A stretch of DNA of 64,000 bases from Streptomyces sp. CBMA152 (GCF_014596475.1 NZ_MECJ01000029.1:248001-312000), one strand, 5' to 3'; positions 43,965-52,657 are shown, numbered from the stretch's first letter. A program made the numbers and translations. The notes: generated from the letters alone by a model not told the origin.

Positions 43965-45121
43965 TGGCGCCGCGCAGGCCGCAACGGCGGCGCGACTTCG
44001 GCAGTGTGCGCAGGCTCCCGTCCGGGAGGTGGCAGGCCCGCTACTGGGCCCCGGACGGTGAACGACGAGGTGCGCCCGAGACGTTCGAGACCAAGACGGA
44101 CGCCCAGACCTGGCTCAACGTCACCCAGGCCGACATGGAGCGGAAGGTCTGGCGCGACCCGGACGCCGGGGCCATCCCCTTCGAGGAGTTTGCCCTCACC
44201 TGGGTCAAGGAGCGCGGCCTCGCGGTCACCACCGAAGACCTCTACCGCCTCCTGCTGCGCCTCCACATCCTGCCCACCTTCGGGGAATGGCGCCTCGACG
44301 AGATCGATCCCGCCGACGTCCGCACCTGGCGAGCCGAACGCCTAGCTGCGACCGGCCCGACCCAGGTCGCCAAGGCGTACCGCCTGCTGAAGGCAATCCT
44401 GGAGACGGCCACCGACGACGAGCTAGTCCGCCGCAACCCTTGCCGGATCAAGGGGGCGGGCAAGGAGTCGCCGGAGGAGCGGCCGGTCGCCACCGTCGCC
44501 CAGGTCGACGCGGTCGCCGAAGCGATGGGCCCGCGCTGGCGCCTCATGGTCTACCTCGCCGCGTATGGCCCGATGCGCCCGGAGGAGCAGGCCGCCCTGC
44601 GCCGCCCGGACGTCAGCCTGGACCCGCTCGTCGTGTACGTCACCAAGGCGGAACCCGAGCGCACGAACGGTCAACGAGCGCCCGGCGACACCAAGTCGGC
44701 GGCGGGCAAGCGGACGATCGTCCTGCCGGGCTTCCTCCACAAGGAGGTCGACCGGCACCTGCGGTGGTTCGCCGAGCCCGGCGAGAGCGGACTGCTGTTC
44801 GTCGGAGAGAAGGGTGCCCCCTTCCGCCGCACGACGTTCGGCCGCAAGTGGCGCAAGGCCCGTGCCCTGGTCGGGCTGCCGGACGGCTTCCGCTTCTACG
44901 ACCTCCGGCACACCGGCCACACCCTCTCCACGCGGTCCGGCGCCACGCTGAAGGACACGATGGTCCGCGCCGGCCAATCCTCGGAGAAGGCGGCCATGGG
45001 CTACCAGCACTCCCCGCTGGACCGGCAGATGGAGGTCGCCAACGGCATCGACGGGCTGGTCCGCACCCAGCGGGCGAAGGTGGCCGAGGTTGTCGAGGCG
45101 CCAGGAGTTCGCGAGGCGTAG
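43964..45121 (+). CDS. int: Tyrosine-recombinase integrase
   Basis: 385 aa. N-terminal arm-binding part (RRDFGSVRRLPSGRWQARYW), core-binding part to about residue 165, and catalytic domain with the first Arg in YGPMRPEEQAAL, FYDLRHTGHTL (second Arg present, leading His replaced by Tyr) and AMGYQHSPLDR (nucleophile Tyr). The usual GHSS box is AGQSS here. It should recombine attP with the tRNA-Gly 3' end; attR lies 2.3 kb downstream. It starts inside the xis stop codon. Confidence 0.9.
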   Translation: MAPRRPQRRRDFGSVRRLPSGRWQARYWAPDGERRGAPETFETKTDAQTWLNVTQADMERKVWRDPDAGAIPFEEFALTWVKERGLAVTTEDLYRLLLRLHILPTFGEWRLDEIDPADVRTWRAERLAATGPTQVAKAYRLLKAILETATDDELVRRNPCRIKGAGKESPEERPVATVAQVDAVAEAMGPRWRLMVYLAAYGPMRPEEQAALRRPDVSLDPLVVYVTKAEPERTNGQRAPGDTKSAAGKRTIVLPGFLHKEVDRHLRWFAEPGESGLLFVGEKGAPFRRTTFGRKWRKARALVGLPDGFRFYDLRHTGHTLSTRSGATLKDTMVRAGQSSEKAAMGYQHSPLDRQMEVANGIDGLVRTQRAKVAEVVEAPGVREA

Positions 45122-45127
45122 CGGTGT

Positions 45128-45166
45128 CCGCGAGGGGAGTGGCCGACACGGCCACTCCCCTCGCGG
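45128..45166. terminator. 18-bp perfect hairpin after the integrase gene
   Basis: Arms 45128-45145 and 45149-45166 pair without mismatch across a 3-base loop (ACA). No T-tract. It starts seven bases after the integrase stop and probably ends its transcript. Confidence 0.7.
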
Positions 45167-45330
45167 TCGCAATCGCCGCAGGTCGGGGCACTGCCGAAGG
45201 GTCCACGTGGCATCCGTGGTGCGCGAGGGAACCGTACGGCCATCCCCTCTGACCTGGTGCACTTCTTGATTTTCCACCTCGAATGAGGGAGGATTTCCGG
45301 AAATTAACTCTGTGTGGTGAGGGGCTGGGG

Positions 45331-45978
45331 ATGACAGTCGTGCACGTAGAGGGATCTCGCCCCGGCGATCGGCTGAGCCAACTCGGGCTCTCCACGGAAG
45401 AGATCGAGACCGCACTCCGGCGAGCTGAAGCCGAGAGAAACTTCTGCACCCCCTTCGACCCCGTTTCCCTCCCCGGCAACATCTTCTGGGGGCGCACCAT
45501 CCGCTTCCTGCGCGAGATCTACGTGCCCAAGGGATGGGGCAGCACGAGTCCCAGCAACGTGTCGCTCCTAGTGGCACCAGGTGACGACTTCGCCCTCACG
45601 GCTTCCAGCGGGAGCAGGGAAACCGGCTTCGCTGCCCTCACGCCGTCGACCCGGTACACCAAGGGATCCGCCGTGATCCGGCGCGTGGAGACCAACCGGC
45701 AGTTGATGTTGCCTGGCTACGAAGCCGAGTCTGAGCCCCAGGAAACCGGTAACGGCATTCCGACCTGGTTCCTCCTGTACCAGCACGTCAACACAGACAC
45801 CGGGACGCGGTTGTACTCCGAGCTGTCACTGCCGAACAACCACGGCAACCGTGGCAAGATCACCAGCTGGCAGGAGCGGATCATTCTGCCCCGGCTCGAC
45901 TTCGAGGGGTACGCCCCGTTCCCGAACGACGACGATGGCGAGGACGGCATCGACATCCCGATCGAACGCCTGGGCTGA
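45331..45978 (+). CDS. Hypothetical protein paired with XRE/ImmA-like protease
   Basis: 215 aa from ATG 45331 (MTVVHVEGSRPGDRLSQLG), preceded by a G-rich ribosome binding region; the frame opens at 45283. No domain recognised. The C-terminal end is acidic (NDDDGEDGIDIPIERLG). It lies 33 bases before an XRE-ImmA/IrrE gene, and together they fill the space between integrase and attR, a common site for cargo. It might be the toxin or substrate of the protease. Confidence 0.6.
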   Translation: MTVVHVEGSRPGDRLSQLGLSTEEIETALRRAEAERNFCTPFDPVSLPGNIFWGRTIRFLREIYVPKGWGSTSPSNVSLLVAPGDDFALTASSGSRETGFAALTPSTRYTKGSAVIRRVETNRQLMLPGYEAESEPQETGNGIPTWFLLYQHVNTDTGTRLYSELSLPNNHGNRGKITSWQERIILPRLDFEGYAPFPNDDDGEDGIDIPIERLG

Positions 45979-46011
45979 CCCGCCTCCCTCCTACTACTGC
46001 TTGGCACTTCA

Positions 46012-47172
46012 ATGACCACCGCATCCCGGCTTGTCCTGGCGCGTAAGCGTCGAGGACTTACCGTCACCCGCCTCGCCCAGCTGGTCGGCCTCACCGCGCG
46101 CAGGCTGTCGGACTTCGAGAACGGGAGGGCACACCCCAGTCCGCCTTCCCTCTCGGCCATCGCGGAGGCGTTGGAGTTCCCCGAGCCGTTCTTCAGTGCG
46201 GAGGAGGTGGCAGAACTCCCCGTGGAGTCGGTCAGTTTCCGGGCGCTGAGCAAGATGACTGCCTCGCAGAGGGACATCGCCCTCAGCGGTGGCCGTCTGG
46301 TCCGGATCCTCCAGGACTGGGTCGGGGCTCACTTCCGCCTGCCGGCCCCGGACCTTCCGTCCCTGACCTCCTTCAGTCGTCGGGGCGAGGGTGACCAAGT
46401 TCCGCAGGCCGGCGAGGCGGGGGGGACGGATTGCTCGGCCGAGCGTGCCGCCGAACTGGTCCGCGCCCGATGGGGTTTGGGTGTCGCCCCGGTCTCCAAC
46501 GTGGTTCATCTGCTGGAGGCCCACGGTGTCCGTGTCTTCTCGCTCTCCCGGGACTGCCCGGAGGTCGACGCCTTCTCCTTCTGGGATCGCGGCATCCCCT
46601 TTGTACTGCTGAACACCCAGAAGACCGCGGAGCGGGGACGGTTCGATGCGGCCCATGAGCTGGGCCACCTGGTCCTGCACGGAGAGGAGCAGGTGCCCCA
46701 CGGACCTCAGGCCGAGGCGGAAGCCCATCGATTCGCGGCCGCCTTTCTGATGCCGTCCGCGGACGTGCTCGCTCACACGCCACGCAACCCGAGCACCACC
46801 TGGATCCTCCAAGCCAAGCGGCGGTGGAAGGTCGCTGCAATGGCACTCGCGCACCGGTTGCACGAACTGGGCCTCACCACGGAATGGCAGTACCGAACCC
46901 ACTGTGTCGAGCTCGGACGACTCGGCTACCGCAAGGCCGAGCCGCAGAGCAACCTCCCCCGAGAGACCTCCCAGGTGCTGGGGAAGGTCTTCACTGCCCT
47001 GCGCTCCGAGGGGACTCGCCCGGCGGATGTTGCCCGAGACCTTCAACTGCGTCCGGCGGACCTCAACGACCTCGTCTTCGGACTCGTCGTCACCGCGCAG
47101 GACGGCGACGGGCGCAGCCGAGGCCGGGCTACGACGCCGACTCGGCATCCGCGGTTGTCCGTGGTTCGCTGA
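46012..47172 (+). CDS. XRE helix-turn-helix plus ImmA/IrrE-type zinc metalloprotease
   Basis: 386 aa. Residues ~5-60 are an XRE domain (LVLARKRRGLTVTRLAQLVGLTARRLSDFENG). The IrrE/ImmA peptidase domain follows, with the zinc motif DAAHELGHLVLHG (HExxH) and the downstream EAEAHRFAAAFLMP carrying the third ligand. Such proteins cleave a partner repressor on stress or act in toxin-antitoxin defence. The partner is probably the gene at 45331. The C-terminal ~110 residues have an additional helical part (RLHELGLTTEWQYRTHCVELGRLGY). Confidence 0.85.
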   Translation: MTTASRLVLARKRRGLTVTRLAQLVGLTARRLSDFENGRAHPSPPSLSAIAEALEFPEPFFSAEEVAELPVESVSFRALSKMTASQRDIALSGGRLVRILQDWVGAHFRLPAPDLPSLTSFSRRGEGDQVPQAGEAGGTDCSAERAAELVRARWGLGVAPVSNVVHLLEAHGVRVFSLSRDCPEVDAFSFWDRGIPFVLLNTQKTAERGRFDAAHELGHLVLHGEEQVPHGPQAEAEAHRFAAAFLMPSADVLAHTPRNPSTTWILQAKRRWKVAAMALAHRLHELGLTTEWQYRTHCVELGRLGYRKAEPQSNLPRETSQVLGKVFTALRSEGTRPADVARDLQLRPADLNDLVFGLVVTAQDGDGRSRGRATTPTRHPRLSVVR

Positions 47173-47389
47173 GCCTGCCGCCGGTCCAACCAACTCCCGC
47201 TTTGCTAACGAAAGTTTGCAGCTCTGCGGTGGCGAGTGGCACAGGTCACGCAAAATGCGTCTCGCGATTCGAGACGGTCGGGCGCCGGTTCGGCCAACAG
47301 GGCCCGTCGGCACCCCTCCGGCCAGCCCTTTGATGCCACTTAGGGCACGGGGAGGGCACGGCGCCCCCGAAATGGTCTAGACAACGAAC

Positions 47390-47465
47390 AAGGCCCCGGT
47401 CTCTGACCAGGGCCTTAGTTGTGGAGCGAGTGACGGGAATCGAACCCGCGCTCTAAGCTTGGGAA
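47390..47465 (-). repeat. attR: right copy of the tRNA-Gly 3' segment with terminator
   Basis: Matches attL (19213-19288) at 70 of 76 bases. It contains the terminator hairpin AAGGCCC.GGTC/GACC.GGGCCTT (47390-47416) and the 3' half of the intact tRNA. The crossover must lie in the shared stretch between the anticodon loop and CCA. Confidence 0.9.
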
Positions 47466-47495
47466 GCTCATGTTCTACCATTAAACTACACTCGC
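47422..47495 (-). tRNA. tRNA-Gly, anticodon CCC
   Basis: 74 nt, 5' GCGAGTG acceptor pairing with CACTCGC, discriminator T, encoded CCA end. D-arm GTTTAATGGTAGAAC; anticodon stem TGAGC/GCTTA with loop TTCCCAA (CCC at 34-36); T-arm GCGGG-TTCGATT-CCCGT. Intact and presumably functional, completed by element-derived 3' sequence. Confidence 0.92.
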
Positions 47496-47764
47496 GCGAA
47501 CGGCTCCCGAATGGGAATCGCATCGTTGCTCACCTTACCCCATGCCAGGCCCCCGGCGTATCAGCCCGGGGGCTTCTCGCGTTCCGGGGGCGTTCCGGAG
47601 GCGTCCGGCGTGGCGCGATCCGACTGCCGGGGTGCGGAGTTGGGGCGTACCTTGAGGGGTGTCCCGGGTGGTCGGAGGGTCGTCGGAGTGCCGCCTGGAA
47701 GGCCGTCCCGTTCATCCCTTAATGTGGTGGTTTCTTCGTCCATGCTGGTTGTTGGGGAAGGGAC

Positions 47765-47950
47765 TTGAGCCACTTGATGGACTCGCTGGAACGCACCGTC
47801 GTCCGCTGTGCCGAGGGGCATGTCTTCACCACCGAATCGTTCCCGATGCAGCAGCTCGGGGACGCGCGGATCGGGCCCGGGCGGCTGATCCGGTGCCCTC
47901 GGTGCGCGCGGCTGCGGCACGCCGTCCCCGTGACGGACGAGCAGCGGTAG
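47765..47950 (+). CDS. Small conserved hypothetical protein with CxxC
   Basis: 61 aa from TTG 47765; ATG 47777 is an alternative start. VVRCAEGHVFTTESFP ... RLIRCPRCARLRHAVPV has three or four cysteines (C..., CPRC) and could bind zinc. It lies just before dcd in the same direction. Function unknown. Confidence 0.55.
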   Translation: MSHLMDSLERTVVRCAEGHVFTTESFPMQQLGDARIGPGRLIRCPRCARLRHAVPVTDEQR

Positions 47951-48020
47951 ACGGTACGCAGTGAGGCGCGCGGGTCTGTCCGATTACGGCAGCCCCGCGC
48001 ACCCTGCGTATCCTCGGGAC

Positions 48021-48596
48021 GTGCTTCTCTCAGACAAGGACATCCGGGCAGAGATCGACTCGGGTCGCGTCCGCATCGACCCGTACGACGAATCCATGGT
48101 CCAGCCATCGAGCATTGATGTGCGGCTCGACCGCTACTTCCGGGTGTTCGAGAATCACCGGTACCCGCACATCGACCCCGCCGTCGAGCAGCCCGACCTC
48201 ACCCGGCTCGTCGAGCCGGAGGGCGACGAGCCGTTCATCCTCCACCCGGGGGAGTTCGTGCTCGCGTCCACCTACGAGGTCATCTCGCTCCCGGACGACC
48301 TCGCCTCCCGCCTTGAGGGCAAGAGCTCGCTCGGGCGGCTCGGGCTGGTCACGCACTCCACGGCCGGCTTCATCGACCCCGGCTTCTCCGGGCACGTGAC
48401 GCTGGAGCTCTCCAACCTCGCCACCCTCCCGATCAAGCTGTGGCCGGGCATGAAGATCGGGCAGCTGTGTCTGTTCCGGCTGACCTCGCCCTCCGAGTCG
48501 CCGTACGGCTCGGAGCGGTACGGCTCCCGGTACCAGGGCCAGCGCGGACCGACCGCCTCGCGGTCGTACCTCAATTTCCATCGGACCCAGGTCTGA
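48021..48596 (+). CDS. dcd: dCTP deaminase
   Basis: 191 aa from GTG 48021, the usual family length. MLLSDKDIRAEIDSGRVRIDP, MVQPSSIDVRLDRYFRVF, GKSSLGRLGLVTHSTAGFIDPGF (catalytic Glu nearby) and GQRGPTASRSYLNF are Dcd hallmarks. It converts dCTP to dUTP for dTTP synthesis. The trailing SRYQGQRGPTASR loop binds the triphosphate. An upstream extension to 47961 is not conserved. Confidence 0.93.
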   Translation: MLLSDKDIRAEIDSGRVRIDPYDESMVQPSSIDVRLDRYFRVFENHRYPHIDPAVEQPDLTRLVEPEGDEPFILHPGEFVLASTYEVISLPDDLASRLEGKSSLGRLGLVTHSTAGFIDPGFSGHVTLELSNLATLPIKLWPGMKIGQLCLFRLTSPSESPYGSERYGSRYQGQRGPTASRSYLNFHRTQV

Positions 48597-48660
48597 GCTC
48601 CGGACCCCGGTCTGATTCCCCGGACCCTGGTCTGAGCTGCGGCAAGACGGCAAGAACGGT

Positions 48661-49167
48661 ATGAGTGACATGAGCGACGTACGCGAGAACCTGACCTACG
48701 AGAAGTTCGGGGGCGCCATCCGCGACCTCGCGCAGACCATCGCGGACGACGGCTACGAGCCCGACATCGTGGTCTCCATCGCGCGCGGCGGCGTCTTCGT
48801 CGCCGGCGGCCTCGCCTACGCCCTGGACTGCAAGAACATCCACCTGGTGAACGTGGAGTTCTACACCGGCGTCGGCACCACCCTGGAGATGCCGGTCATG
48901 CTCGCGCCGGTCCCGAACGCGATCGACTTCTCCGGCAAGAAGGTCCTGATCACGGACGACGTCGCCGACACCGGCAAGACGCTCAAGCTCGTGCACGACT
49001 TCTGCGTCGAGCACGTCGCCGAGGTCCGCTCCGCCGTCATCTACGAGAAGTCGCACTCCCTGGTGAAGTGCGAGTACGTCTGGAAGCGCACCGACGACTG
49101 GATCAACTTCCCGTGGAGCGTCGAGCCCCCCGTCGTACGCCGTGAGGGTCAGGTCCTCGACGCGTAG
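48661..49167 (+). CDS. Phosphoribosyltransferase (Gpt-like)
   Basis: 168 aa. The PRPP-binding motif VLITDDVADTGKTL is clear, as is SIARGGVFVAGGLAY. The C-terminal WKRTDDWINFPWSVEPPVV resembles xanthine/guanine phosphoribosyltransferases. It probably salvages a purine base. It starts 64 bases after dcd and may be cotranscribed with it. The exact base is uncertain. Confidence 0.87.
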   Translation: MSDMSDVRENLTYEKFGGAIRDLAQTIADDGYEPDIVVSIARGGVFVAGGLAYALDCKNIHLVNVEFYTGVGTTLEMPVMLAPVPNAIDFSGKKVLITDDVADTGKTLKLVHDFCVEHVAEVRSAVIYEKSHSLVKCEYVWKRTDDWINFPWSVEPPVVRREGQVLDA

Positions 49168-49182
49168 GACAGTGGATACGTA

Positions 49183-49217
49183 AAGGGGCCCGGGGTTCTG
49201 TGAACCCCGGGCCCCTT
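49183..49217. terminator. Strong bidirectional terminator hairpin
   Basis: 16-bp perfect stem AAGGGGCCCGGGGTTC with loop TGT, between the convergent phosphoribosyltransferase and Yip1-like genes. Confidence 0.85.
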
Positions 49218-49234
49218 CCGCGTATCCGTACGTA

Positions 49235-50188
49235 CTAGATCGTGCCCAGCTTGATCAGGCTCAGCAGCGCCACCAGCTGGATCGCGCTCGCGCCCAGCGC
49301 CCTCGGCCACGGCAGGTCGTGCGACTTGCTCACCATCGAGGTGAACAGCGCGCCCGCCGCCAGCCAGGTCAGCCAGCCGACCACCTGGACCAGGCCGTTG
49401 TCGCCGCCCAGGAACAGGGCGAGGAGCAGCCGGGGTGCGTCCGTGAGGGACATGATCAGCATGGAGAGGCCGACCGTCGGCTGCCAGGCGCCGTCGCCGC
49501 CGAGCTGGCGGGCCAGCGTGTGGGTGACCGCGCCGAGGATCATGCCGCCGACGACGAAGACCACGCCGGTGACGAGCACCACCGGGACGGCCTTGGAGAG
49601 CGTCGTGTTGATGACGTCCGCGCGGGCCTTGTCGAAGCCGAAGATCGCGAGCAGCCCGTAGAGGAACGTGACGAGGAGCGCCGGTATCCACACCGGGTAG
49701 TCGCGCATCTGCCAGAACGTCGGGCCCGGGCGCATCACGATGCCCCTGAGCAGGTCCTTCCAGTGCAGCCGCGGGCCCGGCGGGGGCGCGGCGACCGCGC
49801 CGGCGCGATAGGCCGTCCCGGAGCCGTACGGGTCCTCGCCGATGCTGAAGGCCTGGGTGTGACCGGGGTTGTCCGCGTACGGGTCCTGGGCGTAGGCATC
49901 TCTTTGGCCCTGCTGCCCGTATCCGCCGCCCTGGCCGTAGCCGCCCTGCTGCCCGTATCCGCCCTGGCCGTACGGCTGTCCCTGGCCGCCCTGGCCCTGG
50001 CCGTACGGGTCGCCGAAGTACTCCGGCTCACCCTGCCGCGGGTACTGCGGCTGCTGCTGCCCGTACCCGTACTGCTGCGCGCGCTGCTGCTGGGGGCCCG
50101 GCCACTGCTGCGCCTGGCCCTGCCCCTGCCGCGGTTGTTGTCGCGCGTTCCGGTTGTCCCGGCCGCGTCCCATCCTGAATCCAGCCAC
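49235..50188 (-). CDS. Yip1-family membrane protein with Gln/Gly/Tyr-rich N-terminus
   Basis: About 317 aa; GTG 50188 (VAGFRMGRGRDNRNARQQP) or ATG 50173. The first ~125 residues are a low-complexity tract of QQ, GQGGYGQQG and PQYPRQGEPEYFG repeats, probably disordered in the cytoplasm. The rest has five hydrophobic spans (PVWIPALLVTFLYGLLAIF, VVLVTGVVFVVGGMILGAV, LSMLIMSLTDAPRLLLALFL, VVGWLTWLAAGALFTSMV, ALGASAIQLVALLSLI), the Yip1 pattern. Function in bacteria unknown. Confidence 0.8.
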   Translation of the reverse strand: MAGFRMGRGRDNRNARQQPRQGQGQAQQWPGPQQQRAQQYGYGQQQPQYPRQGEPEYFGDPYGQGQGGQGQPYGQGGYGQQGGYGQGGGYGQQGQRDAYAQDPYADNPGHTQAFSIGEDPYGSGTAYRAGAVAAPPPGPRLHWKDLLRGIVMRPGPTFWQMRDYPVWIPALLVTFLYGLLAIFGFDKARADVINTTLSKAVPVVLVTGVVFVVGGMILGAVTHTLARQLGGDGAWQPTVGLSMLIMSLTDAPRLLLALFLGGDNGLVQVVGWLTWLAAGALFTSMVSKSHDLPWPRALGASAIQLVALLSLIKLGTI

Positions 50189-50308
50189 GCATTCGAACGT
50201 ACCTGGTCTGACGGACCGCCAAGCCGGGGCGGCCGGAAGAGGCACGGTTTGCGGCTGACCTGTGACATCCCCTAGGGGCTTCTGCTAGGGGTCTCCCGGA
50301 GTCGCCCG

Positions 50309-51388
50309 TCAGCCCCATCCCGCCGTCGTGAATCCCACGAGTGGACTCCTGCTCCAACCGTCCCTCGTTCCCGCGTACAGCGTCACCAGATCCTTCGCCT
50401 CGCCCCGGTGTGTACGGACGACCACGTCCGGGACCTTGTCGCCGGTGAAGTCCGCGAGTTGGAGTACGTCGGTCACGGGGGCCGGGCCGCTGCCGGGGAG
50501 AGGTGTTACGGGCGGGGCGGTGACTCGGGGTGCGGTGTAGCGGCCGCCGGGACGGGTCGGGCCCTTCGGGCCGCCGAGGAGCAGGCGGGACGCCGCGCCC
50601 GGCGCGTCCGAGGCGCGGACGACCAGGTCGTCGTACCCGTCCCCGTTCACATCCGCCTTCGGCTCCGGCGCGGCCAGCACGGGCCCGCCGCCCGGGAGCG
50701 AGGCGCCCGCCGCGCGCGGGGCGCCGGTGCGGCTGAAGGGGCCGCGCAGGAAGCTGACGCGGCCGCCGGTCGCGGTGACCGCGAGATCGGTGGCGCCGTC
50801 GCCGTCGAAGTCGCCGCAGACGGGGTGGTCGGGCCAGTCGTTCCCGTATCGCGCCTGCTCGGGGATCTGGAGCACGACCGCGCGGCCGGTGAGGCCGCCG
50901 GGGCCGCCGAAGAGGATCTGGAGGGGTACGGGCGGGCGGCCGATGCCGTTGTACGGCGGGTCGGTGGTGACGATCAGGTCCGCGAACCCGTCCCCGTCCA
51001 GGTCGCACGATGCTTCCGCGTCGAACGTGGCGGGTGGCTTGCCGCCGACCGGGGCGGCGTTGCGGCGCGTGGTGAGGATCTGGCGGGCGCCGGGGTCGAG
51101 GCCCCGTCCGGCGCTGCCGTAGACGACCGCGATGCCCGCGTCGTCGCCGTGGCTGTCGGCCTTGACCAGGTCGTTGAGGACGAGGTCGCGGTGGCCGTCG
51201 CCGTTGAAGTCGTACGGGATCTTGCTGCCGTGCCCGGGCGGTACGGGGCGGGGTGCGTTCGCCGCCGCCGTGGTGGCCGTGGGGTGGGCGGCGGACGCGT
51301 CCGGGCCGCAGCCCACCGCGCCCCACAGGGTCGCGGCCACCACCGCAGCCACTCCTGCCACAGCTCTACGCGTACGCACCGGCCTCAT
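50309..51388 (-). CDS. FG-GAP/VCBS repeat lipoprotein-like secreted protein
   Basis: 359 aa. ATG at 51388. N-terminal signal MRPVRTRRAVAGVAAVVAATLWGAVGC with a lipobox-like Cys. Several FG-GAP/integrin-like repeats follow, with the calcium motif DxDxDGxxD (DFNGDGHRDLVL, DLDGDGFADLIV, DFDGDGATDLAV, DVNGDGYDDLVV, DFTGDKVPDVVV), giving a beta-propeller outside the membrane. Ligand unknown. It is divergent from the secreted protein at 51628. Confidence 0.85.
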   Translation of the reverse strand: MRPVRTRRAVAGVAAVVAATLWGAVGCGPDASAAHPTATTAAANAPRPVPPGHGSKIPYDFNGDGHRDLVLNDLVKADSHGDDAGIAVVYGSAGRGLDPGARQILTTRRNAAPVGGKPPATFDAEASCDLDGDGFADLIVTTDPPYNGIGRPPVPLQILFGGPGGLTGRAVVLQIPEQARYGNDWPDHPVCGDFDGDGATDLAVTATGGRVSFLRGPFSRTGAPRAAGASLPGGGPVLAAPEPKADVNGDGYDDLVVRASDAPGAASRLLLGGPKGPTRPGGRYTAPRVTAPPVTPLPGSGPAPVTDVLQLADFTGDKVPDVVVRTHRGEAKDLVTLYAGTRDGWSRSPLVGFTTAGWG

Positions 51389-51627
51389 CACGCGCCTCAG
51401 AATGCCGCATCTTGGGCCAAGGGTTAAGCGCTGGGTAGTCGTATCGGTGCAGGGAGTATGAATCTGGTGGAAATAGTGGCTATTTACCTTGTCGCAGGCC
51501 AAGTACCAGTCAGCCGTTACATTGCCTACGCATTACCCAGACATCGCATCCGTAACTTTCCTGTTGTCACCGCCGCAAAGGGCCACAGACACGACATAGC
51601 CATCGAGTCAGAGGAAGAGTTACGGAT

Positions 51628-52539
51628 ATGCGCGCCACCCGACGCACCCTTCGCACCGCCGCCATCGCCACTGGAGCCATTGCCGCGTTCGCCCTTCCGG
51701 CGGGAGCCGCTTTCGCCGCCGACTCGACGCCGACGCCGGGCCCGGCCGACCAGGACCAGGACCGGAAGCAGGACGAGTCCAAGAAGGACGACGCGAAGAA
51801 GGAAAGCCGTTCCTTCGTGAAGTCCGTCAAGCTCGCCGACGGCTCTGTCGCCAAGGTCTACAAGCTAGGTCAGAACCACTACGAGGCCGAGATATGGGCC
51901 AACGGGACCAAGCTCGACACCCTTGTCGCGAACGGCTCTTCGGCCACCGGTGAGAACAACGGGCTGCATGTCGTGCTGACGCCCGGCGGCACTGTCTCTT
52001 CTTGGGTCGACGGGGGCAAGAAGGACGAGAAGAAGGACGACAAGCGGGACGAGCGCCAGCGGGAGAAGAAGTCCGATCGCAAGGTCGTCTCCACCGCGAA
52101 GGTCACGATGCCCGACGGGCGTATCGCCAAGCTGATCAAGACCACGGACGGTCCGCGCGTCGAGATCTCCATGCCGAACGGCAATTTCCTCGGCTCGATC
52201 GATCTGAAGAACCCCTCGACCCTGAACGACGGTTGGACGTACAAGATCGTCAATGCCGGTAAGGGCTCCTACAAGTTCGTCGTCATCGACGGCAAGAGTG
52301 GTGGGAACAGCTGGGTGTACGACTTCGACGGCAAGCTGATCGAGAAGTACACGGTCCAGAAGGACGCCAAGAAGTCGACCACCGGTGTGGTGCCGAAGGG
52401 TGGGGTCAAGGCCGGGGCCGACGTCTCTGGTTCCGGGGGCAACCAGGTGCCGCTCATTGCGGCGGGTGGGGGCATGGCTGCCGCGGGTGCGGCGGGGCTT
52501 GGTTTTGCGCTGTACCACCGGCGTGGTCAGCAGCGCTGA
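51628..52539 (+). CDS. Secreted/anchored hypothetical protein
   Basis: 303 aa. Signal peptide with Ala-x-Ala site (AAIATGAIAAFALPAGAAFA-A), then a highly charged K/D/E-rich linker, two similar beta-rich modules (KLADGSVAKVYKLGQNHYEAEI and TMPDGRIAKLIKTTDGPRVEIS), and a C-terminal hydrophobic segment AAGGGMAAAGAAGLGFALYHRRGQ, which would anchor it. Function unknown. GAGGAAGAG lies shortly before the ATG. A strong terminator follows at 52554. Confidence 0.8.
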   Translation: MRATRRTLRTAAIATGAIAAFALPAGAAFAADSTPTPGPADQDQDRKQDESKKDDAKKESRSFVKSVKLADGSVAKVYKLGQNHYEAEIWANGTKLDTLVANGSSATGENNGLHVVLTPGGTVSSWVDGGKKDEKKDDKRDERQREKKSDRKVVSTAKVTMPDGRIAKLIKTTDGPRVEISMPNGNFLGSIDLKNPSTLNDGWTYKIVNAGKGSYKFVVIDGKSGGNSWVYDFDGKLIEKYTVQKDAKKSTTGVVPKGGVKAGADVSGSGGNQVPLIAAGGGMAAAGAAGLGFALYHRRGQQR

Positions 52540-52553
52540 CGCCCGCGTACGCA

Positions 52554-52596
52554 AACAGCGGCCGGTTCTGCCTCGGGGGCAGGACCGGCCGCTGTT
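52554..52596 (+). terminator. Terminator after the secreted protein gene
   Basis: 19-bp stem (one G-T pair) 52554-52572 / 52578-52596, followed by TTGGTTTTGCTGTT. Confidence 0.85.
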
Positions 52597-52610
52597 GGTT
52601 TTGCTGTTCT

Positions 52611-52657
52611 TCGGCTGCGGACCGTCTTGGGCTGGTCGCGCAGTTCCCCGCGCCCCT
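52611..52657 (+). repeat. Dispersed intergenic repeat, copy A
   Basis: TGCGGACCGTCTTGGGCTGG followed by a TCGCGCAGTTCCCCGCGCCC-type core. It shares this core with copies at 56979-57054 and 62981-63061. The family is common in Streptomyces intergenic DNA. Confidence 0.7.

Larger units (their letters stand above)
19213..47465. mobile_element. Integrated mobilizable element in tRNA-Gly(CCC), about 28.2 kb
   Basis: The boundaries are the duplicated tRNA-Gly 3' segment (19213-19288 and 47390-47465). Inside are integrase (43964-45121), excisionase (43752-43964), an XRE repressor-like gene, replication genes (41010-42631), a spread-like membrane protein, MobC, a MOBP-like relaxase and DUF317/DUF6879/XRE genes typical of Streptomyces integrative elements. 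No FtsK/TraB translocase or type IV secretion gene is visible, so it is better called mobilizable than self-conjugative. Internal relics (tRNA-Pro piece at 23.7 kb, dead integrase at 26.1 kb) show a composite history. Confidence 0.85.

Noticed and set aside
19213..47465. Calling the element a self-transmissible AICE
   Set aside because: No FtsK/SpoIIIE/TraB-type translocase or type IV secretion gene could be found inside its ends.
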